From the NCBI RefSeq assembly GCF_020884755.1, contig NZ_BPWE01000001.1:310001-374000 (forward strand): a stretch of DNA of 64,000 bases. Direction: 5' to 3'. Below the pieces are notes generated by a model that saw only the letters and a program-made list of their open reading frames with translations, was not told where the DNA came from and made no database searches. Within the stretch, counting starts at the first letter, position 1. Every line of letters starts with the position of its first letter. This DNA is from Bifidobacterium mizhiense. GTDB taxonomy: Bacteria > Actinomycetota > Actinomycetes > Actinomycetales > Bifidobacteriaceae. This document shows positions 44,685 to 54,220 of this stretch, piece after piece. A program made the translations under genes and the position numbers.

Positions 44685-46775
44685 TCACTCGGCGTTGCCG
44701 AAGACCTGGTTGCGCAAGTTGTTACGCTGGGTCTCGTATTGAGTGAGCTGGCCAAGAAGGTCGAACTTCTCCTGACCGTCGGGCAACTGATTCATCTGGT
44801 GCTTGACTGAGGCAATCAGCCGCATGTAAGTGGCATCCAACAGCCTTGCCAACAGCTCGGAGGCATACTGGCGCTCCTCCGGGCTAGGCTGCCTCAACTG
44901 AACATCCGCTTCTTTGGAACCCTCGCCCTGGTCTTCTTTCTTATTGCCTCTCTTGGAGCCCGGTCCTGAGTCCCGCTGTTTATCCTCCTGCTTATCCAAA
45001 TTCAGCGGCAGGGGCATGACGGCCAGCTCATTGATGGCCGACTCCAGCATGGGCCCGCCTGCCTTGGTTAAATTATGCATCCACAGTCCCTGGGGCGTCT
45101 TCCTGTCGGGCAGCCCTCCGGCGGCCTGCACAGCCCGATAGAGTGAGCGGAAAATCGGAACCTCGAAACTGTCTGGGCTCAGCTGGGTGAAGGCATCCGA
45201 TCCGACTGCCCTAGGAATCTGGATGAGCACCCCCATGAACTGCTGCTCGCAGATGAAGACAGCATCATCGATGTGATGATAGCCCTGTCGGAGGGCATCA
45301 TCACGTTGTATCCTGCGGCGTTGCATGGCATCGTCACTGCCCTGGCCCGCACGACCCTCCGTTTCACCCGCGCCGCGGTGAGGAGTGCGGACCGCATAGG
45401 CATCCTGGTCCTTCACATGCAGCTTGCGACGAGCCCTGTTGACCTCCTGGCGCAGCAGATCCAGATCCACGCCGATTTTTCTGGCGGTCTTACGGGTATA
45501 GGCCCCCACCAGGGAGCGGTCCCTGATCTGGGCCAGGATGGGCGCCACGGCCTTAACCGCCCCCATCTGCCCAGTGGTGTACTGGGTATCGAACATGGCC
45601 ACGGCGGTGTCGATGACGAAGTCATACAGCGGTCGGGCATGCTCGACCAGGGAACGCACGGCCTCATCGCCGTAGCGGATACGCAAATCACAGGGATCCA
45701 GATTCTCCCGGGCCACCGCCACGAAGGTCTGCGTCAGAAAGCTCCCGTCAAGGCCGAAGGCATGCAAGGCGGCCTTCTGCCCGGCAGCATCACCGTCGAA
45801 GGTGAAAACCACCCGGGAGCCCTGAACCGGCCCCACCAGCTGAATGGCACCAAGGGCATCGTCGGAGATGAGCCGACGGACGATCTTGGCATGATCCTCG
45901 CCGAAGGCAGTGCCGCAGGTGGCTACAGCTGTGTCGACACCGGCAAGGTGGCAGGCCATGACGTCGGTATAGCCCTCCACGATAACCACCTGCCGCTTTT
46001 TGACGATGGCGTCCTTGGCCAGATCGATGCCGTAGAGCACCTGGTTCTTGCGGTAGAGCTGGGTGTCTGGCGTGTTGATGTACTTGGCGTTGATGCCGTC
46101 GTCCTCGTAGAGCTTGCGAGCGCCGAAACCCAGGGTGCGGCCCGTGGAATCCCTGATAGGCCAGGTGACCCTGCCCCGGAAGTAGTCATAGACCCCCCGC
46201 TGCCCCTTCCTGGCCAGCCCTGCATCCAGCATCTCCTGCTGGGTGAAACCCTTGGTAGACAGATGGCGCACCAGATTGTCCCATCCGCGTGGGGCGTATC
46301 CGCAGCCGAAATGCGCGCTGTCTGCTTGGGAGAAGGTTCTGCCCGCCAAGAGCTTGCGCGCCGCCAGCGCCTCCTTGCTCATGATCTGCGAGACGAAGAA
46401 ACGCTGAGCCTCCTCATTGGCCTCCAGCAACCGGGAACGTTTGGACCCACGGCGCTTGTCCTGACGGGAGTTTTCGTAATGCAGCTCAATCTGGTACTTG
46501 TCTGCCAGAATCTCGACGGCATCGCCGAACTCGACGTTCTCCTCCTGCTCCACGTAGGTAAAGACATCGCCGCCCAGGCCGCAGCCGAAGCAGTGCCAGA
46601 CCCCCATGGAGGGACGCACCGAAAAGGAAGGAGACTTCTCGTCGTGGAACGGGCACAAGCCCATGTATGTGCCGGAACCGGAAGGCTTCAGAGTCACGCT
46701 TTCAGAGACGATCTCATACAGATCGGCCTTGGCTCTGACCTTCTCGATGTCTTCCTTCTTGATCATTCCGGACAT
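44685..46775 (-). CDS. dnaG: DNA primase
   Basis: 696 residues; makes RNA primers for replication. N-terminal CHC2 zinc finger (GLCPFHDEKSPSFSV, WHCFGCGLGGD). The catalytic core has GCGYAPRGWDNL, FRGRVTWPIRDSTGR and AKYINTPDTQLYRK, then the TOPRIM domain VVIVEGYTDV, TCGTAFGEDHAK and FTFDGDAAGQKAA. The C-terminal helicase-binding region is longer than in E. coli (581 residues) and has a charged insert around 600-640 (EDKQRDSGPGSKRGNKKEDQ), common in actinobacteria. ATG 46775. Precedes the HAD gene and follows dgt at a 57-base gap, the usual actinobacterial dgt-dnaG order. Confidence 0.96.
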   Translation of the reverse strand: MSGMIKKEDIEKVRAKADLYEIVSESVTLKPSGSGTYMGLCPFHDEKSPSFSVRPSMGVWHCFGCGLGGDVFTYVEQEENVEFGDAVEILADKYQIELHYENSRQDKRRGSKRSRLLEANEEAQRFFVSQIMSKEALAARKLLAGRTFSQADSAHFGCGYAPRGWDNLVRHLSTKGFTQQEMLDAGLARKGQRGVYDYFRGRVTWPIRDSTGRTLGFGARKLYEDDGINAKYINTPDTQLYRKNQVLYGIDLAKDAIVKKRQVVIVEGYTDVMACHLAGVDTAVATCGTAFGEDHAKIVRRLISDDALGAIQLVGPVQGSRVVFTFDGDAAGQKAALHAFGLDGSFLTQTFVAVARENLDPCDLRIRYGDEAVRSLVEHARPLYDFVIDTAVAMFDTQYTTGQMGAVKAVAPILAQIRDRSLVGAYTRKTARKIGVDLDLLRQEVNRARRKLHVKDQDAYAVRTPHRGAGETEGRAGQGSDDAMQRRRIQRDDALRQGYHHIDDAVFICEQQFMGVLIQIPRAVGSDAFTQLSPDSFEVPIFRSLYRAVQAAGGLPDRKTPQGLWMHNLTKAGGPMLESAINELAVMPLPLNLDKQEDKQRDSGPGSKRGNKKEDQGEGSKEADVQLRQPSPEERQYASELLARLLDATYMRLIASVKHQMNQLPDGQEKFDLLGQLTQYETQRNNLRNQVFGNAE

Positions 46776-46832
46776 GACACCCAGCCTACCGGCCCAGGCC
46801 GATGTGTTGCGCCCGGCGTAAATGCCGCAGGC

Positions 46833-48116
46833 CTAGGGGCAGACCAGGGAATGCAGGGCCAGCGCGGAGCCGTCGGTCAGAGAGGCCACCTGGTCGATGG
46901 CCACCCGCAATCGTTCCCCATCCGAACCTGCCTGACGCCAATCCTCCAGGAAGACATCCTCCAAGGCATCAGAAGGTCCAGGCGAGTCGGCCATCATCAC
47001 CTCAACCAAGTCGGTCACAATCTTCAATTGCTCCTCGTGGAAGGGTTCCTTCTCACGGGGAGCCATGACGAAGTAGACAGCAATCCCCTTCAAGGCCACA
47101 ATCTCATAAGAGGTCCGGGGAGGAATGACCAGCCCAGCCGAGTACCTGGTCAAGGGGCCTTGGCCGTGACGGCTTCGCGTGGCCGCCTCCACGGAGTCGG
47201 CAAAGCGACCAATCAGGTAGCTGGTGGTGTTCTTCAACGTAGCCAGGGCCCGGCGTGAACCGTCAAAGCCCGTCGGCAGCATGCTACGGACGGCCTCCAA
47301 GGCTCGGACCAGCTGGTCGGCATCCCATCGGTCGCCATACCAGGATCGGGCGGCCCGGACCACACCATCAATGATCCTGGGCTCAGCCAGCCGCTCAGGC
47401 GCGAAGGACCCGACCACGATGGCATCCTCTACGTCATGGACGCTGTAGGCGATGTCGTCAGCCAGATCCATGACCTGGCACTCCATAGGCGTGCTGGCCG
47501 GCGGCGCCCCTTGCTTAAGCCAATGGAAGACCTCTTGGTCGTCAGGGTAGACGCAAAACTTGGCGGTCCTCTCCCCCTTGGGATGGGCCGAGGCCTCGGC
47601 CAGGGTCCAGGGATATTTGACCGCAGCATCCAGGGCGGCCCTGGTCAGGTTGACCCCTGCCGAACGTCCGTCCGGGTGGAAGACCTTGGGCTCCAGCCTG
47701 GTCAGCAGTCGAAGGGTCTGCGCATTGCCCTCGAATCCCCCTATATCCGAGGCCAACGAAGACAGAGCACGTTCACCGTTGTGGCCGAAGGGCGGATGAC
47801 CCAGGTCATGGGCCAAGCAGGCACAGTCCACTACGTCGGGGTCGCAGCCCAGCATGGTGCCAATCTGCCGGCCGATCTGGGCCACCTCCAAGGTGTGGGT
47901 CAGCCGTGTACGGGCAAAGTCGTCAGTTCCAGCGACCAGAATCTGCGTCTTGGCCCCCAACCGACGCAGCGCCGAAGAGTGAACCAGGCGCGCCCTATCG
48001 CGTTCAAAGGCGGTCCTGCTGCTGGTCTTTGGGGGCTCTGGGGCCCACCGTTCCTGATCCTGGGCAGAGTAGCCCTCGGCCAGCAGGCGGGATCCGCCCT
48101 CCTCGTCAGTGCCCAT
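46833..48116 (-). CDS. dgt: Deoxyguanosinetriphosphate triphosphohydrolase-like HD protein
   Basis: 427 residues. The HD phosphohydrolase pattern is complete: RLTHTLEVAQIGRQI, CACLAHDLGHPPFGHNGE (HD pair) and DLADDIAYSVHDVEDA. The N-terminal RTAFERDRARLVHSSALRRLGAKTQ is the dNTPase signature that binds substrate and effector. Cleaves dNTPs to deoxynucleoside and triphosphate. Start ATG 48116; 18 bases downstream of ohr, so partly co-transcribed with it. Confidence 0.94.
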   Translation of the reverse strand: MGTDEEGGSRLLAEGYSAQDQERWAPEPPKTSSRTAFERDRARLVHSSALRRLGAKTQILVAGTDDFARTRLTHTLEVAQIGRQIGTMLGCDPDVVDCACLAHDLGHPPFGHNGERALSSLASDIGGFEGNAQTLRLLTRLEPKVFHPDGRSAGVNLTRAALDAAVKYPWTLAEASAHPKGERTAKFCVYPDDQEVFHWLKQGAPPASTPMECQVMDLADDIAYSVHDVEDAIVVGSFAPERLAEPRIIDGVVRAARSWYGDRWDADQLVRALEAVRSMLPTGFDGSRRALATLKNTTSYLIGRFADSVEAATRSRHGQGPLTRYSAGLVIPPRTSYEIVALKGIAVYFVMAPREKEPFHEEQLKIVTDLVEVMMADSPGPSDALEDVFLEDWRQAGSDGERLRVAIDQVASLTDGSALALHSLVCP

Positions 48117-48134
48117 CAGGCGCGCCCGCTCCGT

Positions 48135-48593
48135 TCAGTCCAGATTGTCCACGACCACCACTTCAGTGGGCACATTGCCCGCCGTTGCCTTGGAATAGGG
48201 GCAGAGCTCCTGGGTGCGTTCCACCAGGCGGGTGGCCAGATCACGATCGACGCCGGGCAGGCAGACCTCAATTAGAGCCTTGATGCCGAAGGACTCGCCC
48301 TGGTCGCCAAGGGAGATATGAGTGCGCACCTTGCTCTGGGCCAACTTGGTGGCTGGCACACGCAACTCCTTGCCGGCCAGTCCCATAGCTCCCTGGAAGC
48401 AGGCTCCCCAACCGATGGCGAAGAGCTGCTCGGGGTTGGTGCCCTGGCCCTTGCCCCCCATGGCCTTGGGTGTATCCAGGTCCAGGGAGAGATCGGGCTC
48501 GTGGCTATCCGCATGGCCCTCGCGGCCTCCGGTGATGTCAGCTACGGCTGTGTATGAGATATTGCTGGGTTCATTTCCTGTATATGTAGTCAT
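48135..48593 (-). CDS. Organic hydroperoxide resistance protein, OsmC/Ohr family
   Basis: 152 residues. Reduces organic hydroperoxides with two active-site cysteines, here in GWGACFQGAMG (peroxidatic) and QELCPYSKATAGN (resolving), with the conserved Glu in TNPEQLFAIG region and an Arg near the N-terminal third. Start near YTAVADITGGREGHADS, the Ohr-type strand. A second-copy housekeeping defence against peroxides, useful for an organism meeting oxygen in insect guts. 18 bases ahead of dgt. Confidence 0.93.
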   Translation of the reverse strand: MTTYTGNEPSNISYTAVADITGGREGHADSHEPDLSLDLDTPKAMGGKGQGTNPEQLFAIGWGACFQGAMGLAGKELRVPATKLAQSKVRTHISLGDQGESFGIKALIEVCLPGVDRDLATRLVERTQELCPYSKATAGNVPTEVVVVDNLD

Positions 48594-48663
48594 AACCTCA
48601 TCTCACCACTTATATTGCCCCTTGACAAGGCCCCAAGCCTGGGTTCGACCTGTGATAGTGGTC

Positions 48664-50022
48664 TCAAAGAATGGATTCAGTGGCCATCAGATGCAGGTCG
48701 GCAGGGTCGATCACCTCATGCACGCCCAAGTAGAGCCGTGGAATCCGGCTGCGCAGGCAGGTGAAGATCTCATAGCTGATGGTGTCGGCGGCCCGGGCCC
48801 AGTCGTCAGCGGTTGGCTCGGCCTGATCCTCTCCACTGCCTGGACCGAAGAGAACAACGGTATCGCCTTCGCTCACTCCCAGATCGGAAGCCATGCCCTT
48901 GAGGTCAAGCACGCACTGGTCCATGCAGACCCTGCCAGCGACGCGAACCAACTTGGGCCCTTGACGAGTCATCAGACGGACGGGTCCGCCCCGGTGCTCC
49001 CGGCCCATGGCGCCCTGGCGGTCAAAGCCCGAGGCAGACCGATGGATCCCGTCGGCGTAGCCCAGGGGCATGATGGCCGTGCTGGTGGGCTTCTCCGTCA
49101 AATAGGTGCGCCCGTAGGAGATGCCATGACCGGCCGGCATATCCTTGACAGTGCCTAGCTGGGCCTGGAGGGTCATGGCCGGACGCAGACCGTAATCGGC
49201 CGAAACCCCCATGGAGGGATCGGGCTCATATCCGTACAGGCCGATGCCCGGACGGGTCAGGTCATAGCGTATCCCAGGACGGGTGAGCGTGGCGGCGGTG
49301 TTGGCCAGATGCCGGATCTCAGGTTTCAAACCTGCGGCCGTCATCTTGTCAGAGAACTGCTCAAAGAGGGCGATTTGCTCGTCAGTGGACGACACGAACT
49401 CGTCCACCCCAGGCATGTCGGCTACTGCTAGATGGCTGAAAAGCCCCACGGGCTCCAACAGCCCCTTGGCGGCCAGGCGGGAGAGCTCGCGCAGGGCATC
49501 TCCGAAGGTTTCAGGGGTGAAGCCGTTGCGTCCAAAGCCGGTGTCCACCTTGATATGGACGCGTGCAGGCCTGCCGACCCGATCTGCCGCCTGGGCTGCC
49601 ATGTCCATGGTCTTTAAGGAACCGATGCCCAGATCGATGTCAGTCTGGATCAACTGATCAAAGGGGGCGCAGTTCCCATTGAACATCCAGGACAGAATCC
49701 GGCAACGGTCGGAGCCGATGCCAGCCCGACGCAGGCGCAGAGCCTCGCTGGCCTGGGCGGTGCCCAGCCAGGTTGCCCCGCCGGACAAGGCCGCCAGGGC
49801 GGCAGGAATGAGCCCGTGCCCGTAAGCATCGGCTTTGACCACACCCATGACCGCAGCACCAGGGTTCGTGGAATGAACCAGCTTCACCAGGGTGGCCATA
49901 TTGGCCTTCAGGGTTCGCAAGTCCACGATGATCTGTCCAGGATAGGCCCGAAGAGCTTGCTCGTAGTGCCTTTTGCCCTCGGGCCCGGAGAACCGCCATG
50001 CTGGTGCTGCACTCAATGTCAT
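48664..50022 (-). CDS. alr: Alanine racemase
   Basis: About 452 residues from ATG 50022; the frame is open 61 codons upstream but that part is non-family and overlaps the GNAT gene. PLP enzyme making D-alanine for peptidoglycan. The PLP lysine lies in MGVVKADAYGHGLIPAA, HIKVDTGFGRNG is the second signature, and the catalytic Tyr of the C-terminal half is in GISYGRTYLTE, with MPLGYADGIHRS and GRVCMDQCVLD. An inserted segment (DRQGAMGREHRGGPV) makes it longer than the usual 370-residue form. Confidence 0.92.
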   Translation of the reverse strand: MTLSAAPAWRFSGPEGKRHYEQALRAYPGQIIVDLRTLKANMATLVKLVHSTNPGAAVMGVVKADAYGHGLIPAALAALSGGATWLGTAQASEALRLRRAGIGSDRCRILSWMFNGNCAPFDQLIQTDIDLGIGSLKTMDMAAQAADRVGRPARVHIKVDTGFGRNGFTPETFGDALRELSRLAAKGLLEPVGLFSHLAVADMPGVDEFVSSTDEQIALFEQFSDKMTAAGLKPEIRHLANTAATLTRPGIRYDLTRPGIGLYGYEPDPSMGVSADYGLRPAMTLQAQLGTVKDMPAGHGISYGRTYLTEKPTSTAIMPLGYADGIHRSASGFDRQGAMGREHRGGPVRLMTRQGPKLVRVAGRVCMDQCVLDLKGMASDLGVSEGDTVVLFGPGSGEDQAEPTADDWARAADTISYEIFTCLRSRIPRLYLGVHEVIDPADLHLMATESIL

Positions 50023-50065
50023 GGCTCCATTGTGCGACGGCGCTGCGACGGTCGGCCTCCCCCCC

Positions 50066-50716
50066 TCAGACGGCAACCAAGCGCCTGGCGGCCCTTTCGC
50101 GCCCAGCCAGGTCAAGAGGACGATCGTGCCGCTGGTAAGCCACCCGCACATTCTCGATCTCCTTGTTCTCAGGCATGATGATGTTGCCGCAGCGAGTGAA
50201 GCCATGAGTCTCCAGGATGTGCTGCATGGCGTAGTTCTTCAGTCCCGTATCGGCGCGGATGTTCTCGTACCGGCGCATGCTCCAGTTAAGCAGGTCCCCG
50301 GCGGCATGGCGCCCCAGTCCCGAGGCGGCCACCCGATGGATGGTGGTATAGGGCCGGTCGTCCAGCCAGCTGCCATCGATGACCCGATAATCAGGTTCCG
50401 GATCATGGAAGAGGGCAAAAACGCCGATGATGCGCTCGTGGCTGCCCTTGTGCTCGTCCAACTCAGGTTCAGGGTAGGCAGGATCGTCAGGAATCTGATC
50501 CATGCCAGCCGCATCATCGACCAAGAGCATGGTGTGGCCCCCGGCGATGTCCTCGCGGATGCGTTCGGGCAGGGGGTACTTGTCCCCCCACTGACGGGGG
50601 TTGCCGGTTTCAGCCATCCGTTTTCTGGCATAGGCGTAGACAGGCATGATCGCCTCAAAGTCGTCCATGGTGGCATGACGGATCCAACGTGCAGTTTCCA
50701 TCGTGTAGCTGCTCAC
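50066..50716 (-). CDS. GNAT-family N-acetyltransferase
   Basis: 216 residues from GTG 50716 (AAAGAGG eight bases upstream). N-terminal strand IRHATMDDFEAIMPVYAYARKRM is the usual GNAT start; the acetyl-CoA loop is RVAASGLGRHAAGDLLNW, followed by NIRADTGLKNYAMQHILETHGFTRCG. The C-terminal tail (RPLDLAGRERAARRLVAV) is basic. Substrate unknown; related proteins acetylate ribosomal or small-molecule amines. Ends 43 bases before the alr start codon on the same strand. Confidence 0.85.
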   Translation of the reverse strand: MSSYTMETARWIRHATMDDFEAIMPVYAYARKRMAETGNPRQWGDKYPLPERIREDIAGGHTMLLVDDAAGMDQIPDDPAYPEPELDEHKGSHERIIGVFALFHDPEPDYRVIDGSWLDDRPYTTIHRVAASGLGRHAAGDLLNWSMRRYENIRADTGLKNYAMQHILETHGFTRCGNIIMPENKEIENVRVAYQRHDRPLDLAGRERAARRLVAV

Positions 50717-50847
50717 TGTGGCTACCTCTTTCTCGACCGGTGCGGCAGGGACGAAACCCGCCCCCGCGATTGCCGAAGTACGAGTGTATCCATCAGGAAG
50801 CTGTCACGAAGTGAGTACGCATTGAGCGAATCGGGGAATAGTTCGGG

Positions 50848-51903
50848 CTATTGTGCACTCTCCTGAACCCGGCCTTCCGAGCGCAAACGGCGAGCACGGG
50901 TCAGATTGACCACGCTATGTCGGCTGACCAGACGGGTTGGCATGACCACATGCCGCTGGAACTCCTTGCCCTGGCGTGCATCAAGAATCATTCCCACCGC
51001 CATCCTGGCCATCAAATCAAATGGCTGGTCCACCGTGGTAAGAGCGGGCATCAGATAAGAGGATGGATATACGTTGTCGAATCCGACCACAGACAGATCC
51101 TGCCCGGGCTCCAGCCCACGTTCGCGAGCCGCTCTATAGATATTGACGGCTGTCAAGTCGTTGCAGGCCAGAATCGCAGTCGGACGATGATCGCGGTCCA
51201 GCAGATCACAGGCGGCTTGGTACCCTCTGTCAGGCAAATAATCTCCCTGTTGAACCATACTCGACGGCAGGGTGGCACCAATGGCTGCTAATGCTGCTCG
51301 GTATCCAGCCAGTCTGGCTTGCGCGGATTGCACATTCGCCGGTCCGGCGATGACGCCAATGCACCGGTGCCCGGCATCAAGAAGGCATTTGGCCGCTTGG
51401 TATCCTCCAGTCCAATTGTCTAGCGTTATGCTCATGTCCTCATCGCTTACCAAGTCCACCGGATCGACCGCCACCAGGGGAATGCCCCTTGCCTTGAGCA
51501 CATTCTTGCCCTCCTGGTCTATAGAGGACATCTGGGTGATCACCCCCAGCGGGTTGCGATCAATGATCCCCCTCAGGCATTCCTCGGCACGCCGCTGGTG
51601 ATCAGTCTGTGTCACCGTCAGAGCCAAACCGGCATCCAAAGCCCACTTTGAGGCATAACGTATCATCTCGATAGTGCCATTGTTGGCAATATAATCCACG
51701 ACCAGCTCAATAGTCTGAGCAATTTTCGTGCTGACAAGCGGATGCGCATAGCCCTCATCTGCCAACGCTTTTTCGACCCTTCGGCGGGTTTTTGCCGCCA
51801 CGCCCGGTCGACCGTTGATCACCTTGGAGACGGTCGAAGCAGAGATGCCGAGCTGCTCGGCTATGGCGCCAACGTGCGGATTGCCTGGTTCCTGTCTGGC
51901 CAT
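50848..51903 (-). CDS. LacI-family regulator of the fucose operon (predicted)
   Basis: About 351 residues from ATG 51903. An HTH at residues 8-32 (GAIAEQLGISASTVSKVINGRPG) is followed by the hinge KTRRRVEKALADEGY. The periplasmic-binding-like sugar domain has LVVDYIANNGTIEM, RGIPLVAVDPVDLV, HRCIGVIAGPANVQSAQARLAGYRAAL and AILACNDLTAVNIYRAA. It sits divergent from the fuconate dehydratase gene, 150 bases away, the usual place of a local repressor. The inducer would be L-fucose or a pathway intermediate such as fuconate; this is inference. Confidence 0.85.
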   Translation of the reverse strand: MARQEPGNPHVGAIAEQLGISASTVSKVINGRPGVAAKTRRRVEKALADEGYAHPLVSTKIAQTIELVVDYIANNGTIEMIRYASKWALDAGLALTVTQTDHQRRAEECLRGIIDRNPLGVITQMSSIDQEGKNVLKARGIPLVAVDPVDLVSDEDMSITLDNWTGGYQAAKCLLDAGHRCIGVIAGPANVQSAQARLAGYRAALAAIGATLPSSMVQQGDYLPDRGYQAACDLLDRDHRPTAILACNDLTAVNIYRAARERGLEPGQDLSVVGFDNVYPSSYLMPALTTVDQPFDLMARMAVGMILDARQGKEFQRHVVMPTRLVSRHSVVNLTRARRLRSEGRVQESAQ

Positions 51904-52011
51904 GTGCGTCCTTTCCATTACCCACCAATCGTAACCAAGGAAGCACCGAAACCATCCATGTCGGATTTAGAATTTTTACATCTCTAATTTTCAAATTTCT
52001 ATTTCTACGCC

Positions 52012-52025
52012 TATACTGAGGTATA
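52012..52025. promoter_or_regulatory. Candidate operator/promoter upstream of the fucose operon
   Basis: TATAC (52012-52016) and GTATA (52021-52025) form an inverted repeat around TGAG, 28 bases before the operon start codon and overlapping a plausible -10 (TATACT). The upstream flank is very AT-rich. A LacI-type dimer could bind here, but the repeat is short and lacks the CG centre common in that family. Confidence 0.35.
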
Positions 52026-52053
52026 CGTTCACAAGATTGGCAAAGGAGCCACG

Positions 52054-53337
52054 ATGAGTACTATCACTGCGGTGAAAACGTATGACTTTCGTTTTCCCAC
52101 TTCTCTGACCCTTTCAGGGTCGGATGCCATGAACAAGGACCCCGACTATTCGGCCGCCTATGTGGAAATACACACCTCGGCTGACGACGGCATCAAAGGT
52201 TGTGGCCTGGTCTTCACCATCGGACGAGGCAACGATGTTGTTTGCAGAGCCATCGATTCCATAGGAGAGACTCTGCGTGGCCTGGAGGTTGAACGTCTGC
52301 TGGACAGCATGGGCCTGGCCTGGGACCTATTGGTCCATGACTCACAGCTGCGCTGGTTGGGGCCCGAAAAGGGAGTCGAGCACATGGCCATCGGGGCATT
52401 GCTGAGCGCCCTTTGGGACATGAAAGCCAAAAGGGCGAGAAAACCCTTGTGGTTGCTGCTGGCTGAAATGGATCCTGAGGATCTTGTCAGCACATTGGAC
52501 TTTCGATATCTGTCTGACGCCCTGCGCCCCGAGGAGGCCATAGACATCCTCAAGGATGGGCAATCCGGCAAGCAGGAGCGCATCGAGGACATTCGCCAGC
52601 ACGGGTACCCCGGTTATTCGACAGCACCAGGCTGGCTTGGCTATAGCGACGAAAAAATGGTGGAGATCGCTAAACGGGAGACGCAGGAAAAGGGCTTTAA
52701 GCAGATCAAGCTCAAGGTAGGCCAGAACCTCGATGATGACATACGCCGCCTGGGACTGGCCAGGGATGCCATCGGTCCCGACGTCCGCCTGGCCGTCGAC
52801 GCTAATCAGGTCTGGGATGTCCCGCAAGCCATTGATTGGATCAACCATTTCCATGACTTCGACCTGGCATGGGTCGAAGAGCCTACCAGCCCCGACGACA
52901 TCATCGGCCACGCAACCATTGCCAGAGCCATTAATCCCATACCCGTGGCAACCGGCGAACAGATGCAGAACCGCATCATGTTCAAGCAGTTCCTGCAGGC
53001 TAATGCCTTCGGCATCATGCAGATCGACGCCACCAGAGTGGCGGGCCCCCAGGAGATAGTTCTGGAATACCTGCTGGCTCGCAAGTTCCATAAGATAGTC
53101 TGCCCACACGCCGGCGGAGTCGGATTGTGCGAGATGGTCTGCCACTTCGCTATGTTCGACTACGCAGCCGTCTCATGCACTACACAGGGCCGAATGATCG
53201 AATACGTGGACAATCAGCACGAATATTTCGTGAACCCCGTGCATATCAGCCAAGGCATGTATCAGGCACCGACCGCTCCCGGCAATGGAGCCGAAATGAC
53301 CGTGGAAACCGCACAGCGCTACCTGCACCAGGAGTGA
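52054..53337 (+). CDS. L-fuconate dehydratase
   Basis: 427 residues, the usual length of fuconate dehydratases of the enolase (mandelate-racemase) superfamily. Dehydrates L-fuconate to 2-keto-3-deoxy-L-fuconate with Mg2+. Signature N-terminus DFRFPTSLTLSGSDAMN (substrate loop), DYSAAYVEIHT, then barrel motifs with the Lys pair IKLKVGQ, metal Asp/Glu ligands VDANQVWDV, WVEEPTSPDDI and ATGEQMQNR, and the catalytic CPHAGGVGLCE (His). AAAGGAG lies just before ATG 52054. First gene of the operon. Confidence 0.92.
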   Translation: MSTITAVKTYDFRFPTSLTLSGSDAMNKDPDYSAAYVEIHTSADDGIKGCGLVFTIGRGNDVVCRAIDSIGETLRGLEVERLLDSMGLAWDLLVHDSQLRWLGPEKGVEHMAIGALLSALWDMKAKRARKPLWLLLAEMDPEDLVSTLDFRYLSDALRPEEAIDILKDGQSGKQERIEDIRQHGYPGYSTAPGWLGYSDEKMVEIAKRETQEKGFKQIKLKVGQNLDDDIRRLGLARDAIGPDVRLAVDANQVWDVPQAIDWINHFHDFDLAWVEEPTSPDDIIGHATIARAINPIPVATGEQMQNRIMFKQFLQANAFGIMQIDATRVAGPQEIVLEYLLARKFHKIVCPHAGGVGLCEMVCHFAMFDYAAVSCTTQGRMIEYVDNQHEYFVNPVHISQGMYQAPTAPGNGAEMTVETAQRYLHQE

Positions 53338-53420
53338 GAGCGGCCCCCACCTCAATCAAAATCCGGTCCAATCACTGGACCTCTAACAAATCATCCATCC
53401 ATATAGACAAAGGAGTTCTC

Positions 53421-54212
53421 ATGGATCTGCATCTCAAGAACAAGGTATTCATCATCACCGGCGGCTTCAAGGGCATCGGCAGGGGCATCACTCTACAACT
53501 GGCCCAGGAGGGTGCCATAACCGCAGTCATAGACCGTGACGAGTCAGCCAGGGACCAGTTCTGCAAAGACATCGAGGCCTATACCGATACCTACCGGACC
53601 TTCATTTTGGATCTGAACGACACCGACGGCATAGCACCCATTGTGGAGCAGGTACACCAGGAATTCGGCCATATCGATGGCATAGTCAACAACGCTGGAG
53701 TCAACGACAACAAGGCTTTGGAAACTACTGACTGGCGGGAGTTCGAGCGTTCCGTACATGGCAACCTCACCCACTACTACGAACTCATGCACGCCTCTTG
53801 TGCTTACCTGAAGGAAAGCCACGGATCTGTCATCAACATCACCTCCAAAACCGCGGTGACCGGTCAGGGCAAGACCAGCGCCTATGCGGCAGCCAAGGGC
53901 GGGGTCCTGGGCCTGACCAGAGAATGGGCAGCGGCATTGGTGCATGATGACGTACGAGTGAACGCCATCGTGGTCTCGGAATGCTGGACCCCGCTCTATG
54001 CCGACTGGATCAAGACCTTTGGCGATGAAAAGGCCCAGCAAGCCCGTCTGTCGGTCATCACAGACAAGATTCCTCTGGAGCATCGCATGACCACACCCGA
54101 GGAGATCGGGAACACCGCCACTTTCCTGCTCTCTGATCGCGCATCACACACCACCGGCCAATGGGTGTTCGTCGATGGCGGATACGTCCATCTGGACCGG
54201 GCACTGAATTGA
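53421..54212 (+). CDS. SDR-family L-fucose dehydrogenase
   Basis: 263 residues from ATG 53421, after AAAGGAG; the longer reading upstream is not protein-like. Classical short-chain dehydrogenase: NAD(P) loop TGGFKGIGRG, VNNAGVND, catalytic Ser in INITSKTAV and YAAAKGG (Tyr, Lys). The position after fuconate dehydratase and before the fucose symporter supports oxidation of L-fucose to L-fucono-1,5-lactone, as in other bifidobacterial fucose operons. Substrate is from context. The C-terminal LDRALN follows the family's GGYVH end. Confidence 0.88.
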   Translation: MDLHLKNKVFIITGGFKGIGRGITLQLAQEGAITAVIDRDESARDQFCKDIEAYTDTYRTFILDLNDTDGIAPIVEQVHQEFGHIDGIVNNAGVNDNKALETTDWREFERSVHGNLTHYYELMHASCAYLKESHGSVINITSKTAVTGQGKTSAYAAAKGGVLGLTREWAAALVHDDVRVNAIVVSECWTPLYADWIKTFGDEKAQQARLSVITDKIPLEHRMTTPEEIGNTATFLLSDRASHTTGQWVFVDGGYVHLDRALN

Positions 54213-54220
54213 GCTCTGCC

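Noticed and set aside
45273-47258. 661-codon plus-strand frame opposite dnaG and dgt
   Set aside because: Spans two unambiguous minus-strand genes and their gap; no ribosome site or domain.
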